DNA of 64,000 nucleotides from Flavisphingomonas formosensis (GTDB taxonomy: Bacteria > Pseudomonadota > Alphaproteobacteria > Sphingomonadales > Sphingomonadaceae): NCBI RefSeq assembly GCF_009755815.1, contig NZ_WRPK01000005.1, positions 186,001-250,000 of the forward strand, in the 5' to 3' direction. Below, in pieces: positions 41,670-49,616 of the stretch. How positions within the stretch are numbered: the stretch's first letter is position 1; the number at the start of each line of letters is the position of its first letter. The notes beneath the pieces were generated by a model that had not been told where the DNA came from, ran no database searches, and saw nothing but the letters and a program-made list of their open reading frames with translations. Both the position numbers and the translations under genes were made by a program.

Positions 41670-43751
41670 TCATCCGTTGAGCGTTTCGAAGCTGTCGCCC
41701 CGCGCCGCCAGATCGACGATCAGTGGTGCAGGTTCGAAGGCCCAGCCATTGCGTCGGGTGGACAGGGTGCGCAGCGCGTCCAGCAGCACTGGCAGGCCAA
41801 TCCGGTCGGCATAATGCATCGGGCCGCCGCGCTCGGCAGGAAAGCCATAGCCCTTGAGATAGACGATGTCGGCGTCGACCGGTCGATAAGCCATGCCTTC
41901 CGCGACGATCCGCGCGCCTTCGTTGATCATCGCGAAGAGGCAGCGCTCCACGATCTCGCGGTCGCCGATCGGGCGGCGGGCGATGCCCTTTTCGGCCGAA
42001 TGGGCGAGGAGCAGCGTCTCCATCTCGGGATCGATCTCGGCGGTGCGGCCGTCGGCGTACAGATAGACGCCGGCGCCGGTTTTCTGCCCGAACCGCCCCT
42101 GCTCGCACAGCCGGTCGAGAAAGCAGGAATAGGGGCGGTCGGGCTGGTCGACGGCACGGCGCTTGCGCACGCTCCAGGCGACGTCCTGCCCGGCGAGATC
42201 GAGCGTGCGATAGGGCCCCATCGCCATGCCCCACGCCTCCAGCGCGGCATCGATCTGCTGCGGCAGAGCGCCTTCCTCGGCGAGGAAATAGGCTTGGCGA
42301 AGATATTCCTCGAACATGCGGTTGCCGATGAAGCCGTCGCAATTGCCGGCGATCACGCCGGTCTTGCCGATCCTCCGGGCGAGCGCGAGGGCGGTGGCGA
42401 GGGCCACCGGCGCCGTCTCCCGACCGCGGACGATCTCCAGCAGCTTCATGATGTTGGCGGGCGAGAAGAAATGCAGGCCGACGACATGGTCCGGCCGACC
42501 GGTGAAGCCGGCGATGACATCGAGATCCAGCATCGATGTGTTGCTGGCCAGGATCGCGCCGGGTTTCGCGATCCGATCGAGTGCGCGAACCACGCCCTCC
42601 TTCACCGTCATCTCCTCGAACACCGCCTCGATCACCAGATCGGCGTCAGCGACGGCGTCCATCGCATCGGTGATCGTGAGGAGGGTGATGCGGCGATCGG
42701 CTTCCTGCCGACTGATGCGGCCCTTTTCGGCATCGCGGCCGATGGTAACGGCGATCTTCGCCGCGGCCTTGTCGCGCCCCTCGGCCCGCGGTTCGACGAG
42801 GGTGACGGGCAGGCCGGCATTGAGCATCGCGATGGCGATGCCGGTGCCCATCAGACCGCCGCCGACGATGCCAACCCGGTCGATCGGCAAAGGCGCCGTC
42901 TCGCGCGGCAGGCCGGGGATCTGCGCCACCTTGCGCTCGCCGAAGAAGGCGTGGCGCAGGCCCTTGGATCCCTCGGTCGCGGCCAGCGTGCTGAAACCGG
43001 CGGCCTCGAAGGCGAGGCCGCTGGCGAAATCGGTGGTGAAGACCTGCTCGGCGCAATCGACGATCTTCGCCGGCGCCTGGTTGAGTGCGCCCGGCTTCAG
43101 CCTGGCGCGGGCGGCGGCGACCGCCTCCGCGCCGCCCGGCGGCACCGGCAGCGCGCCCGTCGGCCGCGGCGGGAGCGGTGACCGTCCGGCGATGAAGGCC
43201 AGCGCGCCGGCCACGGGATCGCCGTCCACGACGGCGTCGACCAATCCGATCTCCAGTGCCTCCCGTGCGGAAACCGGGCCGCCGCCGACCATCATCGGGA
43301 TAGCGCGCGCAAAGCCGGCAAGGCGTGGCAGCCGCTGCGTGCCGCCGCCGCCGGGCAGCACGCCGAGGGTGACTTCGGGCAGGCCGAGCCGGCTATCCTC
43401 GGTCGCGATCCGGTAATGGCCCGACAGCGCCAGCTCCAGCGCGCCGCCCAGCGCGACGGCATGGATCGCCATGACCACCGGCTTGGGCGAGTGCTCGATG
43501 CGGAGCAGCAGATCGCGGAAGCGGTCGAGTGTCGCAGGCGGGCTATCGAAATCGGCGATGTCCGCGCCCGCCGAGAACATTCGCCCTTCGCCGGCAATCA
43601 CGATCGCGGCCACATCGCCATCCTCGATCGCGGCATCCACCGCTGTGCGCAGCGCGTCGATCACGCCCGCGCGGATCGACAGGGCGTTGACGGGCGGATT
43701 GGCGACGGCGAGCACCGCGACGGTGCCGTCGCGCCGGCTGATGACCTTCAC
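41670..43751 (-). CDS. Enoyl-CoA hydratase / 3-hydroxyacyl-CoA dehydrogenase fusion (FadJ/FadB-like)
   Basis: 693 residues. Residues 1-~190 are a crotonase domain (NPPVNALSIRAGVIDAL, GEGRMFSAGADIADF, VMAIHAVALGGALELALSGHYRIA, LPEVTLGVLPGGGGTQRLPRL) with both catalytic Glu positions apparently present. Residues ~290-480 are the NAD domain (VGIVGGGLMGTGIAIAMLNAGLPVTLVE), then two C-terminal 3HCDH domains (GNCDGFIGNRMFEEYLRQA). It performs two consecutive beta-oxidation steps. It is divergent from the alpha/beta hydrolase operon at 44059; candidate operators lie in the 307-bp gap. Confidence 0.93.
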   Translation of the reverse strand: MKVISRRDGTVAVLAVANPPVNALSIRAGVIDALRTAVDAAIEDGDVAAIVIAGEGRMFSAGADIADFDSPPATLDRFRDLLLRIEHSPKPVVMAIHAVALGGALELALSGHYRIATEDSRLGLPEVTLGVLPGGGGTQRLPRLAGFARAIPMMVGGGPVSAREALEIGLVDAVVDGDPVAGALAFIAGRSPLPPRPTGALPVPPGGAEAVAAARARLKPGALNQAPAKIVDCAEQVFTTDFASGLAFEAAGFSTLAATEGSKGLRHAFFGERKVAQIPGLPRETAPLPIDRVGIVGGGLMGTGIAIAMLNAGLPVTLVEPRAEGRDKAAAKIAVTIGRDAEKGRISRQEADRRITLLTITDAMDAVADADLVIEAVFEEMTVKEGVVRALDRIAKPGAILASNTSMLDLDVIAGFTGRPDHVVGLHFFSPANIMKLLEIVRGRETAPVALATALALARRIGKTGVIAGNCDGFIGNRMFEEYLRQAYFLAEEGALPQQIDAALEAWGMAMGPYRTLDLAGQDVAWSVRKRRAVDQPDRPYSCFLDRLCEQGRFGQKTGAGVYLYADGRTAEIDPEMETLLLAHSAEKGIARRPIGDREIVERCLFAMINEGARIVAEGMAYRPVDADIVYLKGYGFPAERGGPMHYADRIGLPVLLDALRTLSTRRNGWAFEPAPLIVDLAARGDSFETLNG

Positions 43752-44058
43752 AACACTCTCCAGATCGGCTGATTTCGGCGAGCGTTATCACCACGGACCG
43801 GGATGACAAACGCTTTGTGGCGCCGCGGAGAAGCGTTGGGAGAAAAGGCAGATTCTGTTCCTTTCTGGTGTCGGAAAATGATCTTTCTCCCCGCCGTGCC
43901 CCATGCGAGCCTTGGCATAGGGCGGTCGGACGGGCCGTGAGCCGGGAGAGCGATCGGGATGAGGGCGGCGCGGCCGAGGGATGGCGACATGCGGGAGGGC
44001 GGCTCTTGCCCAGCAGCCCGGGCTCGTGTGCGTCTCCGCGCCGCGCAAGGACCGCGCC
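43752..44058. other. 307-bp divergent intergenic region
   Basis: It separates the minus-strand ECH/dehydrogenase fusion from the plus-strand alpha/beta hydrolase and must hold both promoters. It contains two inverted repeats near the minus-strand gene: ACAAA-CGC-TTTGT at 43806-43818 and AACGCTT (43809-43815) with AAGCGTT (43831-43837). The rest is G+C-rich and shows no gene; an in-frame extension of the hydrolase to 43981 is possible. Confidence 0.5.
43806..43818. promoter_or_regulatory. Candidate operator of the beta-oxidation-type gene
   Basis: ACAAA-CGC-TTTGT is a perfect 5-bp inverted repeat with a 3-bp centre, 55-67 bp upstream of the start at 43751. It overlaps a second, wider inverted repeat (AACGCTT...AAGCGTT, 43809-43837). 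A fatty-acid- or acyl-CoA-responsive TetR-like repressor is a reasonable guess; no such regulator is encoded next to it. Confidence 0.35.
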
Positions 44059-45084
44059 ATGGGTGAAACGCTGCGTCTCAGCGCGCGCGTGGCCGTCGGC
44101 GGCGCGGTGCCGGATCTGCCCGGCGCGACGCTGGCCGTGCACATTGTCGCGCCGCTGCCCGTGGATCTCGCGGCCGATCCGGTGGTGCTGTTCTGCGCGC
44201 CCGGGGGCGGCATGACGCGCCTCTATTATGATCTCGGCGGTCCGAACGACCGGCGCTTCAGCTTTGCCGAGGCGATGGCGCGGAATGGCTGGATCACGAT
44301 CGCCTTCGACCATCTCGGCGCCGGGGACAGCTCGCCGGTCGACGACGGTTATATGATCGATCCCGCCCGCGTCACCGCGGCGCATGCCGCCGCGGTCGCG
44401 GCGATGGCGGAGCGGCTGCGGGCGGGCCTCGACGGCTATCCGCCGGTGCCGTCCTTCCGGACGATCGGCGTGGGCCACTCGATGGGCGGCATGGTGGCAG
44501 GCTGGGTGCAGGCGCATCATCGGCCCTATGACGCGATGCTGATCCTCGGATCGGGCCCTTATGGCTTCATCAGTGAGCTCGACACAGGGCTGCACCCGCT
44601 TGCCGGCGATCCCGATCGCGCGCGGGGCGAGCTGGTCGACCGCATGAGGGCGCTCGGCATCGCGCCCCGCCTCGTCCTCACATCCAATCCGCGAAGCCGC
44701 GCCATCTTCCGTGGCGGCGATCCCGCCGCCATCGCCTGGATGCGGCAGGTGCGCACCCCTATCCTCTCGGTAGTCGGCTCCTTCACGATGATACCGGAAG
44801 GCTGGGCGCCCGAGGCCGCGGCGATCGATGTGCCGCTGCTGTTGCTGTTCGGCGACGACGATATCTGTCCCGAGCCGCGCGACGTTCCGGGCTGGTTCTC
44901 CGGCAGCCGCGACATCACGCTCCATATTCTGGCCGATACCGGCCACAGCCATTTCGCCTTTCCCTCGATCGATACGCTCACCCGGCGGGCCGCCGCATGG
45001 ATCCGTTCGATCGAGAAGACGAGCAACGGCGCCGCAGCCAAGGCGGTGCCCAACCCACGGGAGTTTAGTGAATGCGTGTCCTGA
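44059..45084 (+). CDS. Alpha/beta hydrolase (first of two paralogues)
   Basis: 341 residues from ATG 44059, with AAGGA ~9 nt upstream; the frame extends to 43981. The fold markers are FCAPGGGMTRLYYDLGG (oxyanion region), FDHLGAGDSSP, the nucleophile elbow GVGHSMGGMVAG, the acid strand LLLLFGDDDICPEP and a His in ADTGHSHFAFPS, giving a complete Ser-Asp-His triad. The start region and overall layout match the second hydrolase at 46955. It probably cleaves an ester or thioester linked to the CoA pathway; substrate unknown. Confidence 0.85.
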   Translation: MGETLRLSARVAVGGAVPDLPGATLAVHIVAPLPVDLAADPVVLFCAPGGGMTRLYYDLGGPNDRRFSFAEAMARNGWITIAFDHLGAGDSSPVDDGYMIDPARVTAAHAAAVAAMAERLRAGLDGYPPVPSFRTIGVGHSMGGMVAGWVQAHHRPYDAMLILGSGPYGFISELDTGLHPLAGDPDRARGELVDRMRALGIAPRLVLTSNPRSRAIFRGGDPAAIAWMRQVRTPILSVVGSFTMIPEGWAPEAAAIDVPLLLLFGDDDICPEPRDVPGWFSGSRDITLHILADTGHSHFAFPSIDTLTRRAAAWIRSIEKTSNGAAAKAVPNPREFSECVS

Positions 45085-45377
45085 AGGCCGGTCAGAAGCT
45101 CAAGAGCAGCGTGTGCGACACGCAGGTGATGGTGATCAAGCCCATCCCCGGCGAGCATGATCTCCGCTGCGGCGGCGCTGCGATGATCGACATGGCCGAG
45201 ACGCCGTCGGGCACGCTCGATCCCGCCGTGGCCGAGGGCACGCTGCTGGGCAAGCGTTACGTGAATGCGGACGAGAGCCTGGAATTGCTCTGCGTGAAAG
45301 GCGGCGCCGGCAGCCTGTCGCTCGATGGCGTCGCGCTTGCCACCAAGCAGCCCAAGGCGCTGCCCAGCTCGGATTGA
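45072..45377 (+). CDS. Uncharacterised 101-aa protein next to a CoA ligase
   Basis: 101 residues, beginning MRVLKAGQKLKSSVCDTQVMVIKP, with LRCGGAAMIDM in the middle and a conserved-looking end (EGTLLGKRYVNADESLELLCVKGGAGSLSLDGV). Three Cys (Cys15, Cys33 and one in ELLCVK) could bind metal. It overlaps the hydrolase by 13 bp and ends 3 bp before the CoA ligase, so it is surely expressed with them. I recall similar proteins beside acyl-CoA synthetases but no function. It is not a shadow frame: it fills the only gap between two real genes. Confidence 0.75.
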   Translation: MRVLKAGQKLKSSVCDTQVMVIKPIPGEHDLRCGGAAMIDMAETPSGTLDPAVAEGTLLGKRYVNADESLELLCVKGGAGSLSLDGVALATKQPKALPSSD

Positions 45378-45380
45378 TCC

Positions 45381-46874
45381 ATGAACATCGCGACACTCCT
45401 CGAAATGGCGGCGGACGCCTTTCCCGATCGCGCGGCCATCAGCTGCGACGGACGCTCGCTCACCTATGCCGAACTCCTTGCCGCCGCGCGGCGCGGCGCA
45501 GCCGCCATCCGCGCGGCGCAGGTGCGCTTCGTCGGCCATCTCGCGGTGGCGAGCCCGGCCGCCGCGGTGGCGCTGTTCGGATCGGCGATCGCGGGCGTTC
45601 CCTATGTGCCGCTCAACTATCGGCTGACCGGCGACGAACTGGCGGCGCTGATCGGCCGGATCGCGCCATGCCTGTTGGTCGCCGATCCTGACTATGCGTC
45701 CGCGGTCGCGCTGCCGGAGGGGGTGCGGACGATCGACCGCGCCGCCTTCCTCGCGGCCGCCTGCGATCCCGCCCAGCCGGCGCTCGACGAGGCGGCCGAC
45801 GAGACGATCGCGGTGCAGCTGTTCACCAGCGGCACCACCGGCCAGCCCAAGGCCGCGATCCTGCGGCACGAGAATCTCTTCTCCTACATCGTCGGATCGG
45901 TGGAATTCGCTGCCGCCGAGGAGGAGAGCGCGACGCTCGTCTCGGTGCCGCCCTATCATATCGCCGGCGTCTCGGCGCTGCTGAGCTCGGTCTATGCGGG
46001 CCGCCGCATCGTCCAGCTGCCTAATTTCGACGTGGCCGAATGGCTGCGCCTGTGCCGGGCGGAGCATGTCACCAACGCCTTCTTGGTGCCGACCATGTTG
46101 AGCCGCATCGTCGATCATCTCGACGCCGCGGGCGCGGCGGCGAACGTTCCGGCCTTGCGCTCTATCGCCTATGGCGGCGGCCGCATGCCGCTGCCGGTGA
46201 TCGAGCGGGCGATGGCACATTTCCCCGGCGTCGATTTCACCAATGCCTATGGCCTGACCGAGACCAGCTCGACCATCTGCCTGCTCGGCCCGGACGATCA
46301 TCGCGAGGCGGCGGGAAGCGCCGATCCGCTGATCCGACGGCGCCTCGCCTCGGTCGGCCGCAGCCTGCCGGCGGTGGAGATCGCGGTGCGCGACGAAGCG
46401 GGGCGATCGCTCGGCGCGGACGAGGTCGGCCGCATCCTCGTGCGCGGACCGCAGGTGGCGGGCGAATATGGCGGACTGGGCAGCCTGCTCGATGCCGATG
46501 GCTGGTTCGACACGCGCGATCGCGGCTTCGTCGATGCCGGCGGCTATCTCTTCCTGGATGGACGCGCCGACGACGTGATCGTGCGCGGTGGCGAGAATAT
46601 CTCGCCGGGCGAGGTGGAAGAGGTGCTGCTCGCCCATCCGGCGGTCAGCGATGCCGCGGTGGTCGGCATTCCGGACAATGATTGGGGCGAGGGCGTCGCG
46701 GCCGCGATCGTGGTGCGCGAGGGCATGGTGGAGGCGGCGGTGCTGCAGGCGTGGGTGCGCGCGCGGCTGCGCTCGTCGCGGGTGCCGCAGCAGATCCGCT
46801 TCGTCGAGACGCTGCCGTACAACGAGATGGGCAAGCTGCTGCGGCGCGTGGTGCGCGCCGAATTCGCGGCCTGA
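45381..46874 (+). CDS. AMP-forming acyl-CoA synthetase
   Basis: 497 residues of the ANL superfamily. Seen: LFTSGTTGQPKAAILRHENL (P-loop), NAYGLTETSSTICLLGP, FDTRDRGFVDAGGYLFLDGRADDVIVRGGENISPGEVEEVL and the C-terminal LPYNEMGKLLRRVV with the catalytic Lys intact (in contrast to the ligase at 27975). It activates a carboxylic acid to a CoA thioester for the neighbouring crotonase and dehydrogenase enzymes. It is preceded by 3 bp by the 101-aa protein. Confidence 0.92.
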   Translation: MNIATLLEMAADAFPDRAAISCDGRSLTYAELLAAARRGAAAIRAAQVRFVGHLAVASPAAAVALFGSAIAGVPYVPLNYRLTGDELAALIGRIAPCLLVADPDYASAVALPEGVRTIDRAAFLAAACDPAQPALDEAADETIAVQLFTSGTTGQPKAAILRHENLFSYIVGSVEFAAAEEESATLVSVPPYHIAGVSALLSSVYAGRRIVQLPNFDVAEWLRLCRAEHVTNAFLVPTMLSRIVDHLDAAGAAANVPALRSIAYGGGRMPLPVIERAMAHFPGVDFTNAYGLTETSSTICLLGPDDHREAAGSADPLIRRRLASVGRSLPAVEIAVRDEAGRSLGADEVGRILVRGPQVAGEYGGLGSLLDADGWFDTRDRGFVDAGGYLFLDGRADDVIVRGGENISPGEVEEVLLAHPAVSDAAVVGIPDNDWGEGVAAAIVVREGMVEAAVLQAWVRARLRSSRVPQQIRFVETLPYNEMGKLLRRVVRAEFAA

Positions 46875-46925
46875 CGCCGTTCGGGATTGGTGCGCGGATT
46901 CGGCCACGTGGGGAAGGGAGAGGAT

Positions 46926-46958
46926 ATGGCATCCGACGGCACGATTCCCGGCCGATGA
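46926..46958 (+). other. Possible 10-aa leader ORF coupled to the next gene
   Basis: An ATG at 46926 directly follows a strong purine-rich site (GGGAGAGGAT) and reads ten codons (MASDGTIPGR) to a TGA at 46956-46958. That stop overlaps the ATG of the alpha/beta hydrolase (46955) as ATGA. The hydrolase ATG itself has no good ribosome-binding site, so translation may be coupled through this mini-ORF. Confidence 0.3.
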
Positions 46959-47875
46959 AGACGGAGCTTCTGATCGACGTCGGGCCGCATCTGCCCGGCG
47001 GGCCGGCCAACCGCGTCGCGATCGACGTGCATCTGCCCGCGCGGCCGGCGGCGGATGCGGTGCTGTTCTTCTGCCTGCCGGGCGGGGGCGTTGCGCGGGG
47101 TTATTTCGATCTCGACGGCGGACCCGGCACACGCTTCAGCTTCGCGCGGGAGATGAATGCCGCCGGCCATGTCGTCGTCGCGGTCGATCCCGTCGGCGTC
47201 GGCGGCAGCACTCGGCCGGAGGACGGCTTCACTCTCACCACCGAGGTGGAGGCGCAGCTGATCCACCGCGCCTTCGAAAGGTTGCGCACGATGACGGTGG
47301 GCGGGATCGACCTCGGCACGTTGCGCTTGGTCGGCGGCGGCCATTCGGCGGGCGCGGTGATCGCGGTGGTGCAGCAGGCGCTGTATCGCGATTTCGACGC
47401 GATGATCCTGTTCTGTTTCGGCACCGGCGGGCTGCGCGAGCAACTTACCCCCGAGCAGTTGGCCTCGCTGGATGAGCCGGACGGCGGACGCTCGCGCATC
47501 GTGGAGTTCGCGCGCGACCGCTCTGGCGGCCAGGCCTATGTCGAGCCGCCGGTCCGTTATGACGACACCCCCGCCAGCCGCGCGCTGCGCGCCGTGCACG
47601 ATCGAGTGGTGATGGCGGTGGGCGTCCATGCGATGACGCCCGGCAGCGTGCGGCAGGAACTGGGTGGGGTGGACGTGCCGGTCTTCCTCGCCGTCGGCGA
47701 CCGGGATATCACCGGGCCGCCGCATCTGCTCGCCTCGGACTACAGGGCCTGTCCGGATTTCACGCTGATCGTGCTGCCGACCTCTGGCCATCACGTCTTC
47801 GTCGCGCCGACCGCGCCGGCCATGTACCGACGCGTCGTCAACTGGATCGAAGGCCTGCCGTCAGCGACGGGCTGA
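46955..47875 (+). CDS. Alpha/beta hydrolase (second paralogue)
   Basis: 306 residues from ATG 46955. Markers are FFCLPGGGVARGYFDLDGGPGTRFSFAREM and VAVDPVGVGGSTRPEDG, the nucleophile elbow GGGHSAGAVIA (G-H-S-A-G), the acid strand VFLAVGDRDITGPP and His in PTSGHHVFVAPT. The N-terminal half is clearly homologous to the hydrolase at 44059 (CAPGGGMTRLYYDLGG...RFSFAEAM), so the operon carries two paralogues around a CoA ligase. The start lacks its own ribosome-binding site; see the leader ORF. Confidence 0.85.
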   Translation: MKTELLIDVGPHLPGGPANRVAIDVHLPARPAADAVLFFCLPGGGVARGYFDLDGGPGTRFSFAREMNAAGHVVVAVDPVGVGGSTRPEDGFTLTTEVEAQLIHRAFERLRTMTVGGIDLGTLRLVGGGHSAGAVIAVVQQALYRDFDAMILFCFGTGGLREQLTPEQLASLDEPDGGRSRIVEFARDRSGGQAYVEPPVRYDDTPASRALRAVHDRVVMAVGVHAMTPGSVRQELGGVDVPVFLAVGDRDITGPPHLLASDYRACPDFTLIVLPTSGHHVFVAPTAPAMYRRVVNWIEGLPSATG

Positions 47876-47933
47876 GCAAGCGGCTGGATCATCCGTGCCC
47901 CTCGGCGGTTGATGCCGTTTGAGGAGATGCACC

Positions 47934-48185
47934 ATGACCCACAGCCAGTCTGCCCGCATGCCCGATCGCACCGGTCCGCGGGAAGAGGAAAGGGCTTCGG
48001 CTTCGCGCGATGGGCCTGAGGACGAGCCGCACGGCGTTGATCGGTATGGCCAGCCCACGCCCGGCGCCCCGATCGATATCGATCCGGAGGAGAGCGGCGA
48101 GCCGGCGGTGGCGATCGAGAAGGCAGAGGAGGAAGCGCTGCTCGCCGTTGCGAGGAAGGCGCGGCGCGGACCTGAGGGCATTTGA
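47934..48185 (+). CDS. Small charged protein, function unknown
   Basis: 83 residues from ATG 47934, with GAGGAG 8 nt upstream. It is rich in Arg, Glu, Asp and Pro (PDRTGPREEERASASRDGPEDEPHGVDRYGQPTPG), predicted disordered, and ends in a short helix (EKAEEEALLAVARKARRG). No domain is recognised. It lies between the hydrolase operon and the MarR-GNAT gene. Confidence 0.5.
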   Translation: MTHSQSARMPDRTGPREEERASASRDGPEDEPHGVDRYGQPTPGAPIDIDPEESGEPAVAIEKAEEEALLAVARKARRGPEGI

Positions 48186-48226
48186 TCGAGGCTGCGGCCG
48201 CCACGCTCTTCTCCCTGCTGTTTCTA

Positions 48227-48243
48227 TGTTGACTCAGTCAACA
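48227..48243. promoter_or_regulatory. MarR-type operator overlapping the promoter of the MarR-GNAT gene
   Basis: TGTTGACT-C-AGTCAACA is a perfect 8-bp inverted repeat around one base, 20 bp upstream of the MarR-GNAT start. The -35 element TTGACT (48229-48234) lies inside it, and TAGCGT (48251-48256) follows after 16 bp. A dimeric MarR bound here would repress its own gene. Confidence 0.7.
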
Positions 48244-48262
48244 ATGGGGGTAGCGTCGCGGC

Positions 48263-49213
48263 ATGCAGCCCGACGCTTCCCGCCTTGATGGCCCTCGCCA
48301 GGCCGACATTGCCGCAATGCGCGCGTTCAACCGCCTTTATACGCGCCGCATCGGCCTGTTGAACGATCGTCTCGACGACAGCCCCTTTTCGCTTACCGAG
48401 GCACGGATCCTCTACGAACTGGCGCATCGCGACGGACCGACCGCCGCGGAGATCGGCCGCGCCCTCGACCTCGATCGCGCCCAGCTCAGCCGAATCGTGA
48501 AGCGTTTCACCGACAGCGGGCTGGTGACAGCGACGGCTTGCTCCAGCCATGCCCGTCGCCGATTGCTGGCGCTGACTCCGGCCGGAGTGGCGGCCGTGCG
48601 CGCGCTCGATCACGGTGCCGACGCGGCGATGGGGGAATTGCTTGCGCCAATCGGTGCCGCGGGGCGGGATCGGCTCCTGGCCGCTGCCGCCACGATCGCC
48701 GCGCTGCTCGAACCGCCGGAAACGATGGAGCGCGCCATCGTGCTGCGCGGGCCGCGGCCGGGCGATCTCGGCTGGATCGTCCATCGTCAGACACTGCTCT
48801 ACGCCGAGGAATATGGCTGGGACTGGACTTACGAGGCGCTGGTGGCGGAGATAGTGGCTGGCTTCGTGCGAGATTTCGATCCGGCGCTGGACCAGGCATG
48901 GATCGCCGAGGTGGACGGTGCCATCGCGGGATCGATCTTTCTGGTGCGCGGCGATGCGCCTGGCGTCGCCAAGCTGCGGCTGCTCTATGTGGAACGGGCC
49001 GCGCGCGGCCTGGGGCTCGGCCGCAGGCTGGTCGAGACCTGCATCGCGCGCGCCCGTGCGCTGGGCTACCGGGAGTTGCGGCTCTGGACCAATTCGGTGC
49101 TGGTGTCGGCGCGGCGAATCTATGAGGCGGCGGGATTCCACCTGGTCGAGGAAGCCGCGCATCACAGCTTCGGTCATGATCTCGTCGGCCAGACCTGGAC
49201 TCGCGACTTGTGA
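48263..49213 (+). CDS. MarR-GNAT fusion (regulator/N-acetyltransferase)
   Basis: 316 residues. Residues ~15-140 form a MarR winged helix (LLNDRLDDSPFSLTEARILYELAHRDGPTAAEIGRALDLDRAQLSRIVKRFTDSGLV). Residues ~160-316 form a GNAT domain with LRGPRPGDLGWIVHRQTLLYAEEYGWD and the acetyl-CoA loop LYVERAARGLGLGRRLVETCIARARA, ending YEAAGFHLVEE. Such fusions are known in proteobacteria and plausibly link small-molecule acetylation with gene control. An 8+1+8 palindrome lies directly upstream. The -10-like element is so near the ATG that the transcript may be leaderless. Confidence 0.93.
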   Translation: MQPDASRLDGPRQADIAAMRAFNRLYTRRIGLLNDRLDDSPFSLTEARILYELAHRDGPTAAEIGRALDLDRAQLSRIVKRFTDSGLVTATACSSHARRRLLALTPAGVAAVRALDHGADAAMGELLAPIGAAGRDRLLAAAATIAALLEPPETMERAIVLRGPRPGDLGWIVHRQTLLYAEEYGWDWTYEALVAEIVAGFVRDFDPALDQAWIAEVDGAIAGSIFLVRGDAPGVAKLRLLYVERAARGLGLGRRLVETCIARARALGYRELRLWTNSVLVSARRIYEAAGFHLVEEAAHHSFGHDLVGQTWTRDL

Positions 49214-49491
49214 CCTCCGGCGCGGACGAGCGGCGCTGCTGGCTGTGCGGCCGCGCGCTCGGGCGCCGCGTGCAATGGCATCACACCAAACCCAAGAGTC
49301 GTGGCGGCCGCGAGGTGGCCCCGATCCATCCCATCTGCCATGCGACCATCCACGCGCATTTCAGCAATGCGGAGCTGGCGCGCAGGCCATCGCGCGACTT
49401 CTTGCTGGCGCGACCGGAAATGACGCGCTTCCTGGCCTGGATCGAGAGCAAACCGCCGGATTTCCACGCCCCGACGCATCGGAAACGCTGA
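49210..49491 (+). CDS. Small HNH-type nuclease-like protein
   Basis: 93 residues. CWLCGRALG supplies a CxxC metal site, then RRVQWHHTKPKSRGGREVAPIHPICHATIHAHF has the HH...N/H...H pattern of an HNH fold with a third Cys (PICH). The GTG start overlaps the stop of the MarR-GNAT gene by 4 bp, so translation is coupled. Compact HNH proteins may be nickases or restriction-like nucleases; a metal-binding regulatory role is also possible. Role of the pairing with an acetyltransferase is unknown. Confidence 0.75.
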   Translation: MTSGADERRCWLCGRALGRRVQWHHTKPKSRGGREVAPIHPICHATIHAHFSNAELARRPSRDFLLARPEMTRFLAWIESKPPDFHAPTHRKR

Positions 49492-49616
49492 GCGGCGTGG
49501 GCGCTTGATCCCGTGCCACACGTTCCGATACGGGTTGCGTCGTGAAATTTGTCCCATTTGTTGACGATATGGCTACGCTTTTATCGGTAAGCGGGGCGTA
49601 CAGGGACGAGTAGTAA

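Noticed and set aside
44559-47132. 857-codon minus-strand frame
   Set aside because: Antisense to hydrolase, CoA ligase and hydrolase genes; Arg/His/Asp-rich with no motif.
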